DNA from: Comamonas kerstersii
GTDB taxonomy: Bacteria > Pseudomonadota > Gammaproteobacteria > Burkholderiales > Burkholderiaceae_C
Assembly: GCF_008801935.1 (NCBI RefSeq)
Contig: NZ_VZOT01000009.1
Span: 1 to 64,000 of the forward strand
DNA: 64,000 nucleotides
Direction: 5' to 3'
This document shows, one piece after another, positions 24,864 through 34,668 of the stretch (positions are counted from its first letter, which is position 1; each line of letters starts with the position of its first letter). The notes below the pieces were generated by a model. The model was not told the origin of the DNA. It searched no databases and saw nothing but the letters and a program-made list of their open reading frames with translations. The translations under genes and the position numbers were made by a program.

Positions 24864-25416
24864 ATTTCTTCAGCAGTGAAACTTCCACACGGCGGGCTTC
24901 AGCCAGATCGAGCGTGTCTTTGGAGACTGCGGGTTTGTTCATCTGCATGACAGATGCTGGTACACCCAGATCTATCAGGCGTTTTTGCACTTCCAGCGCG
25001 CGTTTTTTTGCCAGCGCAGTGTTGAGCATGGGATTGCCTGTCTGATCATGAAAGCCCGCAATCTGAATCTTGTGCCCGTCACGCCAGGCATCTGCAATGG
25101 CTTTCAGGCCCTGATCCGCAGTCTCGCGCAGCTCTGCACGGCTGGCCGCAAAAAAGAACTTCACCTTGTCCTGCTCTACCCGGTAAGCCGGTGTACCCGC
25201 CTGCACGACGGCCGAAGGAGCCAGTGAAGGCGGCTCGTATGCGTGGGGGCTTAACCCCGCCTGCTGCAAAGTCTCTGTGCTTGAAGCAGCAGATGCTGAT
25301 GGGCTGTCGCTGGAAGCATCAGCTTCCACCGAAAACGCCACAAGCATGGCAATACCTGCAGCAAAAGCAGCAAGAGGCAGTAAGGGAGGATGGGCAGCGG
25401 CGCTGAACTGTGACAT
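24862..25416 (-). CDS. OmpA-family C-terminal domain protein
   Basis: A 184-residue protein. An N-terminal hydrophobic segment ([18 protein letters not shown]) is an uncleaved anchor or signal. After a Ser/Ala/Pro-rich linker the OmpA/MotB-like domain (about 85-184) shows [46 protein letters not shown] and ARRVEVSLL, the usual peptidoglycan-binding pattern in which Asp and Arg contact diaminopimelate. It probably links the envelope to the cell wall. The linkage of ligand residues is by family knowledge. Confidence 0.8.
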   Translation of the reverse strand: MSQFSAAAHPPLLPLAAFAAGIAMLVAFSVEADASSDSPSASAASSTETLQQAGLSPHAYEPPSLAPSAVVQAGTPAYRVEQDKVKFFFAASRAELRETADQGLKAIADAWRDGHKIQIAGFHDQTGNPMLNTALAKKRALEVQKRLIDLGVPASVMQMNKPAVSKDTLDLAEARRVEVSLLKK

Positions 25417-25593
25417 GGGCAGGATCTTGCAAGCGAACGGATGTGCGCAGTGGAGCGTGGAGGTCGGTTTCTAAGTGTTACGAGAAATTGTAAAAAAATC
25501 TATACATTGGTGAGCTCTTTTTACTGCAGCACATCAAAAAAATGCCTAGTAACTTCCCTTTCATTGGCATTTTCACGGTACACAATCCGCTGT

Positions 25594-26241
25594 ATGAGCC
25601 AAATTTCCACCCACATTGCTGATTTGCGCAAGAGCTATGAACGTGCGGAGCTCAACGAAACAGCCTCGCATGCTGACCCTCTGCAGCAGTTTGACCAGTG
25701 GCTGCAAGAAGCCATCAAGGCAGAAATTGCCGAGCCCAACGCCATGACGGTGGCCACCGTGGGCAGCAACCTGCGACCCAGCACACGGGTCGTGCTGATC
25801 AAGGGCTATGACGAGCGAGGCATTGTCTGGTACACGAACTACGACAGTCGCAAAGGCAAGGAGTTGGCTGGCAACCCTTTTGCTGCCTTGCAGTTTCACT
25901 GGGTGGATCTGGAGCGTGTGGTACGCATCGAAGGCCGCGTCGAGCGTGTGAGTGCGCAGGAAAGTGACGCCTATTTCAACAGCCGCCCGCTTGACTCACG
26001 CATTGGCGCCTGGGCCAGCCCGCAAAGCCAGGTCATCAGCGGCCGCAGTGTGCTGGTGACGAATGCGGCCAAATACGGTGCGCAGTTTCTGTTGAACCCT
26101 CCTCGCCCTCCGCACTGGGGTGGCTTTCGTCTGGTGCCGGACCGCTGGGAATTCTGGCAAGGGCGCAAAAGCCGTCTGCATGACCGCCTGCGTTATGAAC
26201 TGAGAAACAACGAGTGGGTGCGCGAGCGTCTTGCCCCTTGA
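25594..26241 (+). CDS. pdxH: Pyridoxamine 5'-phosphate oxidase
   Basis: A 215-residue FMN enzyme that oxidises pyridoxine or pyridoxamine 5'-phosphate to pyridoxal 5'-phosphate. Landmarks are [12 protein letters not shown] at the N-terminus, [41 protein letters not shown] in part (FMN binding), [34 protein letters not shown] and the C-terminal [16 protein letters not shown] then WVRERLAP, all classical. Full length. The ATG at 25594 gives the standard N-terminus; the longer frame upstream has no function sign. Confidence 0.95.
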   Translation: MSQISTHIADLRKSYERAELNETASHADPLQQFDQWLQEAIKAEIAEPNAMTVATVGSNLRPSTRVVLIKGYDERGIVWYTNYDSRKGKELAGNPFAALQFHWVDLERVVRIEGRVERVSAQESDAYFNSRPLDSRIGAWASPQSQVISGRSVLVTNAAKYGAQFLLNPPRPPHWGGFRLVPDRWEFWQGRKSRLHDRLRYELRNNEWVRERLAP

Positions 26242-26256
26242 TGGCAATGGGCCGCT

Positions 26257-26291
26257 AAAAATCAGCTTTCCACGTGTGAAGGCTGATTTTT
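26257..26291. terminator. Bidirectional-looking terminator after pdxH
   Basis: AAAAATCAGC and GCTGATTTTT form a 10-bp stem with flanking A and T runs, 15 bases after the pdxH stop. Confidence 0.75.
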
Positions 26292-26322
26292 CAACATGTA
26301 AGCTAGATTCAATACAATATTT

Positions 26323-26402
26323 ATAGCTGCTTGCGCAGTTCTATAAAGGTTTTTAGATATTTTTCATCTTGAAACCCAATGAATTCAAGCGCTAGCAGCT
26401 AT
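26323..26402. repeat. Dispersed hairpin repeat, copy 1
   Basis: ATAGCTGCTTGCGC and GCGCTAGCAGCTAT are near-perfect 14-bp arms about 52 bases apart. The sequence is related to three other intergenic sites in the window (37197-37276, 44852-44931, 54433-54464). Just before it, 26295-26312 holds an 18-mer (CATGTAAGCTAGATTCAA) found again at 37356-37373. Confidence 0.75.
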
Positions 26403-26406
26403 CTTT

Positions 26407-27351
26407 TTATTGAACCGCACTGATCAGCAACAGCATCACAGGCACGGTGACAAGACAGCACATGGTGCCCAGTGCAATGCTGGCCGTGACCTCTTCTTCT
26501 GCCACACCATAGCGCTGGGCAAACATCAGCACATTGGCCCCTGTGGGCAAGGCCGCAGCAAGCGCCATGGCCATCATGGGAATGCCCTGCAGATGCATGC
26601 ACCAAGCCACGGCCAGAAAGACCAGCGGGTGAATCACAATCTTGACGCCTGCCATGCGCAGTGCCGGCTTGAGCAAACTGCCGATGCGGCTGTACGCCAG
26701 GGTCACGCCTACCAGCAGCAAGGCCATGGCGCCCAGCGCTGAGCCCAGCAGTTGCAGGGGCTTGTCAATCACAGCCGGAATGCTCCAGCCCGTCTGCGCA
26801 AACAGCAGCCCTGCAATAATCGGCAGCGGCACAGGGTGAATGACGCTGTTTTTCGCGGCCTGCCCCAGCGTGCGCAGCAGTCCTTGCGGCCGCCCTGCCT
26901 CGCTGTGCTGCCGGGCCTGCGCAAGTTCCAGAATCAAGGTGCCACTGCCCAGCAGCAGCAGCGCGTGAACGGAAATCAAGGTCAGCAAAACCACCAACCC
27001 CTCCTTGCCCAGCACCAGGCCAATCAGGGGAATGCCGATCATCACGTTATTGCTGAAGGTATGGCCCAGCGCACGCGTTGCAGCCCGCGTGTTAAAGCCG
27101 TTGACCAGCAAGGTGCCCGCAAACACCAGCCCTGCGGCCATGAAGTACACCACGATGGGCTTGAAATCCAGCTCAGACAGCCGCACGCTGGCCATGGTGC
27201 GAAACAGCAGTGCCGGGGTCAGCACATAAAACACCAGGTGCGACAGATCGCGAATGGCCGTAGCCCGGATCCAGCCCAGCTTGGCGGCCAGCACACCGCT
27301 CATGATGATCAGAACAACAGGCAGCAAAGCCGTCAGCGCAGGGGAATCCAC
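26407..27351 (-). CDS. AEC-family (auxin efflux carrier-like) transporter
   Basis: About 314 residues with ten hydrophobic segments, beginning SPALTALLPVVLIIMSGVLA and including YVLTPALLFRTMASV, IGIPLIGLVLGKEGLVVLL and PTGANVLMFAQRYG, where the last matches the conserved substrate region of the AEC/BART family. Such carriers export or take up small organic acids. The GTG at 27351 is taken as start because the longer frame runs through a strong terminator hairpin at 27366-27402. No convincing Shine-Dalgarno was found, so the start remains provisional. Substrate unknown. Confidence 0.8.
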   Translation of the reverse strand: MDSPALTALLPVVLIIMSGVLAAKLGWIRATAIRDLSHLVFYVLTPALLFRTMASVRLSELDFKPIVVYFMAAGLVFAGTLLVNGFNTRAATRALGHTFSNNVMIGIPLIGLVLGKEGLVVLLTLISVHALLLLGSGTLILELAQARQHSEAGRPQGLLRTLGQAAKNSVIHPVPLPIIAGLLFAQTGWSIPAVIDKPLQLLGSALGAMALLLVGVTLAYSRIGSLLKPALRMAGVKIVIHPLVFLAVAWCMHLQGIPMMAMALAAALPTGANVLMFAQRYGVAEEEVTASIALGTMCCLVTVPVMLLLISAVQ

Positions 27352-27365
27352 GTTGCCACATCCAT

Positions 27366-27402
27366 AAAAAAAGCCGAGGCACGCACCCTGCGTACCTCGG
27401 CT
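27366..27402 (-). terminator. Terminator-type hairpin just upstream of the AEC gene
   Basis: AAGCCGAGG and CCTCGGCTT form the stem; read on the minus strand it is followed by a run of seven T. It lies about 15 bases before the transporter start and after the two unknown minus-strand genes upstream. It may end their transcript or act as an attenuator. Confidence 0.7.
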
Positions 27403-27582
27403 TGACATCTTAAGAAGATTTCAGTGCATGGACGGACAAACTGGCGACCGATTTTGGCGCTCACCGTGCTCGCTACCCAGCATTGCATGGATGCAGACCA
27501 AGAGCATCTACATCGGAAATATGCATAAAAAGTGGCTTTACCGCTGATACAGCAGGCGATAACAGCTATGGTTTTAGAAAAT

Positions 27583-27942
27583 TCAGACCGGCATATGTGG
27601 CGGTGCACGTGCATCAAAGCCCGCGCGAGCCACAGGCCATGCACCGGCTGCCGGGCACCAGACCGGAACAGCATGCGGCTGGCCATGGGGGTGCAATGCC
27701 AGCGGCAAGGGCTGGTCGCAACCGAGGTTGAGCTGGTCAAAGGCCAGACACTCCAGCGCAGAGTGTTCCGCAAACAGCGCATGCCCGGCTTCATCCCCTG
27801 GCTGTGCCTGGGTGTGTGGCAATACAGGTGCGTGCAGCACTTCATGCATGCGCCCCAGCGCTGGTGCCACCACCAGAGCCAATGCCAGCCACCACGCCAT
27901 CCAGGGCGTGCGCAGTTGGTGCATGCGGGACAAGAAAGTCAT
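27583..27942 (-). CDS. Small membrane or exported protein near zur (119 aa)
   Basis: An N-terminal hydrophobic stretch (MAWWLALALVVAPALG) fits a signal peptide or anchor. The rest is His/Pro/Cys-containing ([33 protein letters not shown]) with two cysteines, a pattern often found in small exported proteins next to metal-uptake genes, DUF2946-like. Same orientation as the His-rich protein upstream. Function not established; metal handling is inferred from the zur neighbour. Confidence 0.5.
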   Translation of the reverse strand: MTFLSRMHQLRTPWMAWWLALALVVAPALGRMHEVLHAPVLPHTQAQPGDEAGHALFAEHSALECLAFDQLNLGCDQPLPLALHPHGQPHAVPVWCPAAGAWPVARAGFDARAPPHMPV

Positions 27943-27972
27943 GACAAAGTTACGCAGTAGCTCGCCCTGTGC

Positions 27973-28272
27973 TTAGTGGCTATGACGCATGCCGCAGTTC
28001 TTGCCCAGTGCCAGGCCCTTGCAGCTGGTCTGCAATTGCTTCTGGCAGTCTTCGTACTTGTTGCCCTGTTCCAGACACTGTGCGGCCTGCTCGTGGGCGT
28101 GCGCCATACCGCGGTGGCGTTCGATGTCTTCCAGCGTGTGCTTGTCCAGCTGGCTGGATGCAGGCGCTGCGTGGTCATGGGCGTGCGCATCCTTGGCATG
28201 GTCGTGGTTATGGGCAAAAGCCGGTGCGCTCAGCGCCAAAGTGGCGGCAAAGATGCAAAGCAGTGATTTCAT
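27973..28272 (-). CDS. Exported His-rich metal-binding protein
   Basis: A 99-residue protein. Signal peptide MKSLLCIFAATLALSAPAFA, then the mature start AHNHDHAKDAHAHDHAAP, a histidine-rich zinc or copper sink, and a helical remainder with four cysteines (AQCLEQG, EDCQKQ, TSCKGL, KNCGM) ending MRHSH. The ATG at 28272 is chosen because it starts the signal peptide; the open frame is longer upstream. It lies 55 bases downstream of the Fur/Zur-type gene. A periplasmic zinc reservoir or chaperone is a reasonable inference. Confidence 0.7.
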   Translation of the reverse strand: MKSLLCIFAATLALSAPAFAHNHDHAKDAHAHDHAAPASSQLDKHTLEDIERHRGMAHAHEQAAQCLEQGNKYEDCQKQLQTSCKGLALGKNCGMRHSH

Positions 28273-28327
28273 GGTGTGAAGTCCTTGAAGGTGAAGGTAA
28301 AAAAGCCAAACGTGCTGCGTGTGGCGC

Positions 28328-28801
28328 TCATTCAGGGCTTTGTGCACATTGCGCGCACTCGCCATGCATGGCCACATCAATGGAAGGATTGCGCACACCC
28401 GCGCTGTGTGCCAGGGCCTGGCGCAGAGCCTGCAGCGCCGACTGCACGGCGGCTGAGCCCTGATCCAGGCTGAAGTGCTGGCGGCAGCGCGTGCATTCGA
28501 GTTGCGGCACGGCATCGGCACCCTCTGCCGAGCGCAGCCAGTAACGCGTCACACGCGAAGCATCCACGCTGCGCTGCAGCAAGCCCGCCTGCACAAAGCG
28601 GTCCAGCGCCCTGTACACCGTCACGCGATTCACCACCACCCCACGCGCCTGCAAGGCGGATTCGACCGTACTTTCGGTCCAGCCCTGCATGGGCTGCTGG
28701 GGCAGGATGTCAAGCATGGCCAGCACCGCACGCGTGGCACGCATGCCAGCGGGCAGCTGCAGTGGTGTAGAAGGTGAAACAACAGGCATAGGCAATTCCA
28801 T
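28328..28801 (-). CDS. zur: Fur-family regulator, Zur-like
   Basis: A 157-residue protein of the Fur superfamily. The winged helix covers about residues 20-85 (RATRAVLAMLD, WTESTVESALQARGVVVNRVTVYRALDRFVQAGLL in sections), and the dimer domain has the CxxC pair ECTRCRQHF and a C-terminal CAQC near the end (MHGECAQCAQ), the structural zinc site. The internal pattern DVAMHGECAQC is typical for zinc-sensing Fur members. The ATG at 28801 is used; a GCAAC-N3-GTTGC site lies just upstream. Zinc rather than iron as the effector is inferred from the His-rich protein downstream. Confidence 0.7.
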   Translation of the reverse strand: MELPMPVVSPSTPLQLPAGMRATRAVLAMLDILPQQPMQGWTESTVESALQARGVVVNRVTVYRALDRFVQAGLLQRSVDASRVTRYWLRSAEGADAVPQLECTRCRQHFSLDQGSAAVQSALQALRQALAHSAGVRNPSIDVAMHGECAQCAQSPE

Positions 28802-28813
28802 GGCATTGCTAAC

Positions 28814-28826
28814 GCAACACAGTTGC
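28814..28826. promoter_or_regulatory. Candidate Zur operator
   Basis: GCAACACAGTTGC is a perfect 5-bp-arm palindrome 12 bases upstream of the zur ATG. It resembles short Fur-family boxes but is not a full consensus. Autoregulation is only suggested. Confidence 0.3.
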
Positions 28827-28851
28827 AATTATGCCTGTGCAAAGTGCAGCT

Positions 28852-29391
28852 TCAGTCGTCCTGCTTCACGTGCTGCGCAAAGGTATGCAGGAACTTCTGC
28901 ACCTTGGGGCCGACCACATAGGCGCAGTAGCCCTGCAATGGATTGCGCGCAAAGTAGTCCTGGTGGTAGCCCTCGGCAGGCCAGTAGTTGTCCAGCGGCT
29001 GCACCTGCGTCACAACCGGCTGACCAAAGGTGTTCTGCGCATTGAGCTGCTGCACAAAAGCCTGTGCCTGCTGCAGCTGGGCCTCGGTGGTTGTGTAGAT
29101 GGCACTGCGGTACTGCGTGCCTACATCGTTGCCCTGGCGGTTAAGTGTGGTGGGGTCGTGCGTGCCAAAGAAGATCTCCAGCAACTGCTCCAGTGCAATC
29201 TGCGCCGGGTCAAACTCCACTTTGAGCACTTCGGCGTGCCCGGTCGTGCCTTCACACACCTGCTCGTAGCTGGGGTTGGGCACATGGCCATTGGCGTAAC
29301 CGCTTTGCACATCCAGCACGCCCCGTACGCGGTCGAACACAGCTTCTGTGCACCAGAAACAGCCGCCGCCGAAATAGATGGTTTCCTTCAT
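28852..29391 (-). CDS. msrA: Peptide methionine-S-sulfoxide reductase A
   Basis: A 179-residue enzyme that repairs S-methionine sulfoxide. The active site GGGCFWCTEAVFDRVRGV lies near residues 8-25 with the catalytic Cys in GCFWC. Further conserved segments are GYANGHVPNPSYEQVCEGTTGHAEV and EFFGTHDPTTLNRQGNDVGTQYRS-type sequence (LEIFFGTHDPTTLNRQG, DVGTQYRSAI). The ATG at 29391 is chosen because AGGGT precedes it and the family starts here; the frame stays open to 29421. Lies between zur and a divergent tetR gene. Confidence 0.95.
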   Translation of the reverse strand: MKETIYFGGGCFWCTEAVFDRVRGVLDVQSGYANGHVPNPSYEQVCEGTTGHAEVLKVEFDPAQIALEQLLEIFFGTHDPTTLNRQGNDVGTQYRSAIYTTTEAQLQQAQAFVQQLNAQNTFGQPVVTQVQPLDNYWPAEGYHQDYFARNPLQGYCAYVVGPKVQKFLHTFAQHVKQDD

Positions 29392-29502
29392 ACCCTGTTT
29401 GTACACGCTGTCATCCCGCACTGACTACCGGCACCATGCTTGCCCATGTAGGAAGCAATCCTTACTTGACGCACACCCATCTGCTTTCTAAGATTCATGG
29501 TT

Positions 29503-29520
29503 AATGACCAATCGGTCATT
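29503..29520. promoter_or_regulatory. TetR-type operator upstream of the efflux operon
   Basis: AATGACCaatcGGTCATT is a perfect 7-bp-arm palindrome with a 4-base centre, the form used by many TetR repressors. It lies 31 bases before the preferred GTG start of the tetR gene, consistent with autoregulation of the tetR-RND operon. Confidence 0.7.
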
Positions 29521-29550
29521 TTCTTTTTCCCCTACCGCTCTGACACTCAG

Positions 29551-30189
29551 GTGAACACTGCTTCCACCCGCCGCACTCGCCGCAAAGCAGCACGCCCGGC
29601 TGAACTGCTGGCGGCGGCCACGCGCCTGTTTGTGGAAAAAGGCTATGCCGCCACCCGCGTGGAAGAAGTGGCTGCGCTGGCCAATGTCTCCAAAGGCACC
29701 CTGTTTCTGTACTACCCCAGCAAGGAGGCCCTGCTCAAGGCCGTGGTGCGCGAAAACATTGCCGGGCGCTTTGCCGAATGGCAGGCCGAGCTGGAAAGCT
29801 TTACCGGCAGCACGGCCGATCTGGTGCGCTATGCCTTTGCTGTCTGGCTGGAGCGCATTGCCAACAGCGAAGCAGGTGGCATCTACAAGCTGATGACCAG
29901 CGAGTGCTGCAACTTCCCTGAGCTGGCCAGCTTTTACCTGCAGGAAGTGATTTACCCCGGGCAGGCGCTGGTGCGCCGCATTCTGGAACGCGGTATTGCA
30001 CGTGGCGAGTTCCGGCCCATTGACCTGGACGCTGGCGTGCACCTGATCATGACGCCCATGTTCTCCTACATCCAGTGGAGGCATTCCATGGGTGTGCACT
30101 ACCCCGAATCGCTGGGCATCAGCGACACGGCGTACTTCGATATTCACGTTGACAACCTTCTGCGCGGCCTTGCCGCACTATCCGCATGA
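29551..30189 (+). CDS. TetR-family repressor of the RND efflux operon
   Basis: A 212-residue protein. The helix-turn-helix lies in the first 60 residues: RKAARPAELLAAATRLFVEKGYAATRV, then ALANVSKGTLFLYYPSKEALL. The rest is the ligand-binding domain (LMTSECCNFPELASFYLQEV, LVRRILERGIARGEF). An upstream ATG at 29497 would place an operator palindrome inside the coding region, so the GTG at 29551 is preferred. The stop overlaps the ATG of the membrane-fusion gene by 4 bases. It likely senses the pump's substrates. Confidence 0.85.
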   Translation: MNTASTRRTRRKAARPAELLAAATRLFVEKGYAATRVEEVAALANVSKGTLFLYYPSKEALLKAVVRENIAGRFAEWQAELESFTGSTADLVRYAFAVWLERIANSEAGGIYKLMTSECCNFPELASFYLQEVIYPGQALVRRILERGIARGEFRPIDLDAGVHLIMTPMFSYIQWRHSMGVHYPESLGISDTAYFDIHVDNLLRGLAALSA

Positions 30190-31385
30190 CGCAGACTTCT
30201 TCTTCCTCTTCCTTTCGTGTGCCGAAATGGATGTGGCTGCTGGCCATTATTTCTGTCATTGCCATCGCAGCTGGCGTCTGGCGAGCGGTCGATGGCAGAA
30301 GCGCAAAAAAAGAAGCACTTGAGGCAAGCACAGCAAGCGCTGCACGCACTTTCAGCATTCCTTCACAGGAGTGGTTTACCGTGCAGCCCAGGCAGATGCC
30401 ACTGGGCATTCCCATCACCGGCAGCCTCTCAGCCATGGACAGCGCGCTCGTCAAAGCCCGCATTCCCGGGGAACTGCGCGATCTGCAGCTGCGTGAAGGC
30501 GACCGTGTCACACGCGGCCAGGTGATTGCTCGGGTCGATGCCACAGAAACCGAGGCACGCTTTCGCCAGGCCAAGCTGCAGGCCGATGCCGCACAGGCCC
30601 AGGTCACGATTGCCCAGCGCCAGTACGACAACAACCGCGCACTGGTGGCCAAGGGCTTTATCTCTGATACGGCCCTGACCTCGTCCCTGTCCAGCCTGCA
30701 GGCCGCACAGGCCAACCACGCGGCGGCGCGTGCTGCCCAGGATGCCGCCCGCAAAAACCTGGATGACACCGTGCTGCGCAGCCCCATTGACGGCCAGATT
30801 GCCAGCCGCATGGCACAAAACGGCGAACGCGTGAATGTGGAAGCTCCCATTGTGGAAGTCGTAAACCTGTCTGCGCTGGAGCTGGAAGCGCAGATTCCTG
30901 CCAACGACTCTGCACAGGTTCAGATCGGCCAGGCGGCAAGCCTGCAGCTGCGTGCCAGCAACGGTCAGCTGCCTCAGAACCTGCAGGCCAAGGTGGTGCG
31001 CATCAACCCCAGCGCCTCCAGCAGCAACCGTGCGGTACCTGTCTATCTGCAGGTACTGCCCGCTGAAGGCGTCACCCTGCGACCCGGCATGTATGTAGAA
31101 GGCTTTATCCAGACCGGCAGTCTTGAAACACTGGCTGTTCCCCTGTCTGCCGTGCATACCGACCAGCCTCTGCCCTATGTGCAGACCGTGCGGGATGGCA
31201 CCGTGCAGCACACCACGGTGTCGCTGGGCGCACGCAGCGTGGGGCAGGACGTGACCTGGGTAGCCGTTGAAGGTCTGCAGCCTGAACAGATCGTGCTCAC
31301 AGGCTCTGCGGGGCGTATTCCTGCAGGCACGCGGGTTGAGCTGCAGCCGCAATCCACACCTGCCCAGCCGTCCAATGCCTCGTAG
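30186..31385 (+). CDS. RND efflux membrane-fusion protein (AcrA/MexA type)
   Basis: A 399-residue periplasmic adaptor. N-terminal membrane anchor (PKWMWLLAIISVIAIAAGVWR) without a lipobox, then the biotinyl-lipoyl hairpin with GELRDLQLREGDRVTRGQVIARVD near residues 95-118, the alpha-helical hairpin (about 125-190, QADAAQAQVTIAQRQYDNNR) and DTVLRSPIDGQIASRMAQNGERV in sections. It links the RND pump gene downstream (21-base gap) to an outer-membrane channel, for which the TolC-type gene at 35790 is a candidate. Starts with ATGA overlapping the tetR stop. Confidence 0.95.
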   Translation: MTQTSSSSSFRVPKWMWLLAIISVIAIAAGVWRAVDGRSAKKEALEASTASAARTFSIPSQEWFTVQPRQMPLGIPITGSLSAMDSALVKARIPGELRDLQLREGDRVTRGQVIARVDATETEARFRQAKLQADAAQAQVTIAQRQYDNNRALVAKGFISDTALTSSLSSLQAAQANHAAARAAQDAARKNLDDTVLRSPIDGQIASRMAQNGERVNVEAPIVEVVNLSALELEAQIPANDSAQVQIGQAASLQLRASNGQLPQNLQAKVVRINPSASSSNRAVPVYLQVLPAEGVTLRPGMYVEGFIQTGSLETLAVPLSAVHTDQPLPYVQTVRDGTVQHTTVSLGARSVGQDVTWVAVEGLQPEQIVLTGSAGRIPAGTRVELQPQSTPAQPSNAS

Positions 31386-31406
31386 CGCAGAAAGAAGAGC
31401 TGCATC

Positions 31407-34400
31407 ATGTGGTTTACCAAGGTAAGTCTGCGCAATCCGGTCATGGCCACCATGGTCATGCTGGCCTTTGTGGTGCTGGGTCTGTTTTCCTACCAGCGTC
31501 TGGCGATTGATCAGTTCCCGAATGTGGATTTTCCCGTGGTGGTCGTCACCGTGGACTATCCCGGCGCTTCACCCGAAGTGGTGGAAAGCGAAGTCACCAA
31601 GCCGCTGGAAGAAGCCATCAATTCGATTTCGGGCATTAATGCGCTGACCTCGCGCAGCTACGAAGGCAAGTCCGTCATCATCATCGAGTTCCAGCTGCAC
31701 ATGGATGGCCGCAAGGCCGCTGACGATGTGCGCGAGAAAGTAGCCACCGTACGTCCTACGCTGCGAGATGAGGTCAAGGAGCCGTGGGTGCTGCGCTTTG
31801 ACCCGGCCAGCGCACCCGTGTGGTCTGTGGCGGTACTGCCCAATCCAGCTACCTTGCCTGAAGGCGCCCAGCCACTCACGCCCATCCAGCTGACCACCTG
31901 GGCCGACCAGGTGCTTAAAAAACGCCTGGAAAACGTGCGCGGCGTGGGTGCCGTCAATCTGGTGGGCAGTACACCGCGCGAGATCAATATCTATCTGGAG
32001 CCCACATCGCTCAAAGCCTATGGCATCACCCCAGCTCAGGTGGTGCAGGCGGTGCGCAGCGAAAACCAGGACCTGCCGGTAGGTACCATCCGCTCTTTAC
32101 AGCAGGAACGCGTGGTGCAGATCAATGCACGCGTTGCCCGCCCTGAGCAGTTCGCCGACATTGTGGTTGCACAGCGCAATGGCGCCCCTGTGCGCCTGGG
32201 CCAGCTGGCGCGCATTCAGGATGGCGCGCAGGAACTGGAGAGCCTGGCGCTGTACAACGGCGAGCGCACGCTGGTGCTGTCGGTACAAAAAGCACAGGAT
32301 GAAAACACCATCGAAGTGGTCAACGGCCTCAACCGTGTGGTCGCAGAGCTGGACCAGGACCTGCCGCCCGGCATCATGCTCGAGACCATTGCCAACACGG
32401 CCCGCCCCATTCAGGTGGCTGTGGACAACGTGCGCCAGACGCTGATTGAAGGCGCGGTGCTCACGGTACTGATTGTGTTTCTGTTCCTGAACTCCTGGCG
32501 CTCGACCATCATCACCGGCCTGACCCTGCCCATTGCGCTGATCGGCACCTTCTGGTTCATGTACATGTTTGGTTTTTCAATCAACATGGTCACGCTGATG
32601 GCGCTGTCGCTGTGCGTGGGCCTGTTGATTGACGATGCCATCGTGGTGCGCGAGAACATCGTGCGCCACGTGCAGATGGGCAAGTCGCCCTATGACGCGG
32701 CCATGGACGGCACGCAGGAAATTGGTCTGGCCGTGCTGGCGACCACCCTGTCCATCGTGGCCGTGTTCCTGCCCATTGGTTTCATGGGCGGCATCATTGG
32801 CAAGTTCTTCCACGAATTTGGCATCACCATCGTGGCAGCGGTGCTGATTTCCATGTTCGTCAGCTTCACGCTGGACCCTATGCTCTCCAGCGTCTGGCAT
32901 GACCCCAGCATTCACCTGCACGGGCAGCCTGCCGCGAACAGCAAACGCAGCCTGTACGACCGCACCCTCGGTCGCCTCACGGCCTGGTTTGACAAGGCGA
33001 CAGAAGACCTGACCGAGCTGTACCAGCGCCTGCTGCGCTGGTCGCTGATGCACAAGCTGGCCACCGTGCTCTCTGCGCTTGCCATCTTTATCAGCAGCTT
33101 GCTGATGCTGCCCTTGCTGGGCTCTGAATTTGTGCCCGGTGCGGACTTTTCGGAAACCTACGTCAACTTCGAAACGCCGCAAGGCTCCTCCATCGAAGCC
33201 ACGGAAACCAAGGCACGGCAGGTGGAAGCCATCATCCGCGCCCAGCCCGGCGTGCGCTATACGCTGACCACCATCAACACAGGCAGCGCCGAAGGCAAGC
33301 ACTCGGCCAGCATCTACATTCGCCTGACAGACCGCAGCGAACGCGCTCAGAGTCTGGAGCAGATGACGCGCACGCTGCGTGATGCACTGCGGGGCATTCC
33401 CGGCATTCTGGTCACGCACGTGGGCCAGCTGGAACCCGTGAGCGGCCAAAAGCAGATCGAGTTTTCCATCATGGGGCCTGACCTGCAGGAGCTGGACCGC
33501 ATCAGCCAGGAGCTGCAGACCAAGCTGCAGCACATTCCCGGTCTGGTCGATCTGGACAGCAGCCTGCAGCCGCCCAAACCCATTGTGGAAGTCAAAGTCC
33601 ACCGTGATGCAGCAGCTGATCTGGGGCTTTCCGTGGCCAGCATTGCCAGCAGCCTGCGCACGCTGGTGGCTGGCGACACCATTGGCAACTGGCGCGCCAG
33701 CGATGATGAAACCTATGACGTGAATGTGCGCCTGGCGCCTGAAGCACGCACCCAGCCTGCGGACTTGCAGCACCTGCCTTTTGTACAGACACAGGCAGAT
33801 GGCAGCCCGCGTGTGGTGGAGTTGAATCAGGTGGCCGATGTGGTCGAGTCGCGCAGCCCCAGCCAGATCAACCGCCGCTCCATGACGCGAGAAGTGCAGT
33901 TCACCGCCAATACCTCGCTGCGCTCGGCGGGTGAAGTCTCCAGTGACATTGCCAAGATGCTGCAGGATCTGCAATTGCCGCCCGGCTACCACTGGGAGTT
34001 TGGGGGCTCTACCAAGAACATGAATGAGTCCTTTGCCTATGCCGTGTCTGCACTGGCGCTGGCCGTTATCTTCATCTACATGATTCTGGCCAGCCAGTTC
34101 AAGAGCTTTATCCAGCCGCTGGCGCTGATGACTTCGCTGCCCCTGACCCTGATTGGCGTGGTGCTGGCACTGATGATGTTCAACTCTGCCATGAGCATGT
34201 TCTCCATCATCGGCATCGTGATGCTCATGGGCCTGGTCACCAAGAACGCCATCTTGCTGGTGGACTTTGCCATCCGTGCCCGTGGCGAACACACGAACGA
34301 GCAAGGCGAGATCAGCCCGGGTCTGCCTCGCGAGCAGGCCCTGCTGCTGGCGGCTCGCGTGCGCCTGCGCCCGATTCTGATGACCACGCTGGCCATGGTG

Positions 34401-34619
34401 TTTGGCATGGTGCCGCTGGCCTTTGCCGTCAGCGAAGGGGCCGAGCAGCGCGCCCCCATGGGCCAGGCCGTCATTGGCGGGGTGATTACCTCGTCGCTGC
34501 TGACGCTGGTGGTCGTGCCCGTGGTGTATTGCTATCTGGATGATTTCACGCAGTGGCTCAAGCGACTTTGGCATGGGCGCGAGTCCGACAAGGCCGCAAA
34601 CCCATCCTCACCCTCGTAG
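31407..34619 (+). CDS. RND efflux pump, inner-membrane transporter (AcrB type)
   Basis: A 1,070-residue protein with the RND layout: TM1 at [20 protein letters not shown], a large periplasmic loop, TM2-6 from about 340 with [22 protein letters not shown] (the essential Asp of TM4), a second loop, and TM8-12 ending [15 protein letters not shown]. The second half includes [15 protein letters not shown] with the conserved Lys. Length and layout suit HAE-1 or related multidrug pumps; drug versus metal or solvent substrate cannot be told. Forms an operon with tetR and the adaptor. Confidence 0.95.
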   Translation: MWFTKVSLRNPVMATMVMLAFVVLGLFSYQRLAIDQFPNVDFPVVVVTVDYPGASPEVVESEVTKPLEEAINSISGINALTSRSYEGKSVIIIEFQLHMDGRKAADDVREKVATVRPTLRDEVKEPWVLRFDPASAPVWSVAVLPNPATLPEGAQPLTPIQLTTWADQVLKKRLENVRGVGAVNLVGSTPREINIYLEPTSLKAYGITPAQVVQAVRSENQDLPVGTIRSLQQERVVQINARVARPEQFADIVVAQRNGAPVRLGQLARIQDGAQELESLALYNGERTLVLSVQKAQDENTIEVVNGLNRVVAELDQDLPPGIMLETIANTARPIQVAVDNVRQTLIEGAVLTVLIVFLFLNSWRSTIITGLTLPIALIGTFWFMYMFGFSINMVTLMALSLCVGLLIDDAIVVRENIVRHVQMGKSPYDAAMDGTQEIGLAVLATTLSIVAVFLPIGFMGGIIGKFFHEFGITIVAAVLISMFVSFTLDPMLSSVWHDPSIHLHGQPAANSKRSLYDRTLGRLTAWFDKATEDLTELYQRLLRWSLMHKLATVLSALAIFISSLLMLPLLGSEFVPGADFSETYVNFETPQGSSIEATETKARQVEAIIRAQPGVRYTLTTINTGSAEGKHSASIYIRLTDRSERAQSLEQMTRTLRDALRGIPGILVTHVGQLEPVSGQKQIEFSIMGPDLQELDRISQELQTKLQHIPGLVDLDSSLQPPKPIVEVKVHRDAAADLGLSVASIASSLRTLVAGDTIGNWRASDDETYDVNVRLAPEARTQPADLQHLPFVQTQADGSPRVVELNQVADVVESRSPSQINRRSMTREVQFTANTSLRSAGEVSSDIAKMLQDLQLPPGYHWEFGGSTKNMNESFAYAVSALALAVIFIYMILASQFKSFIQPLALMTSLPLTLIGVVLALMMFNSAMSMFSIIGIVMLMGLVTKNAILLVDFAIRARGEHTNEQGEISPGLPREQALLLAARVRLRPILMTTLAMVFGMVPLAFAVSEGAEQRAPMGQAVIGGVITSSLLTLVVVPVVYCYLDDFTQWLKRLWHGRESDKAANPSSPS

Positions 34620-34668
34620 AATCACGGATTTGTTTCAGATAAGCCATCCCGTAGCGGAGGAGACCACC

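Noticed and set aside
32577-34574. 665-codon frame on the minus strand opposite the RND pump
   Set aside because: His/Gln-rich translation typical of antisense to a GC-rich gene; no domain.
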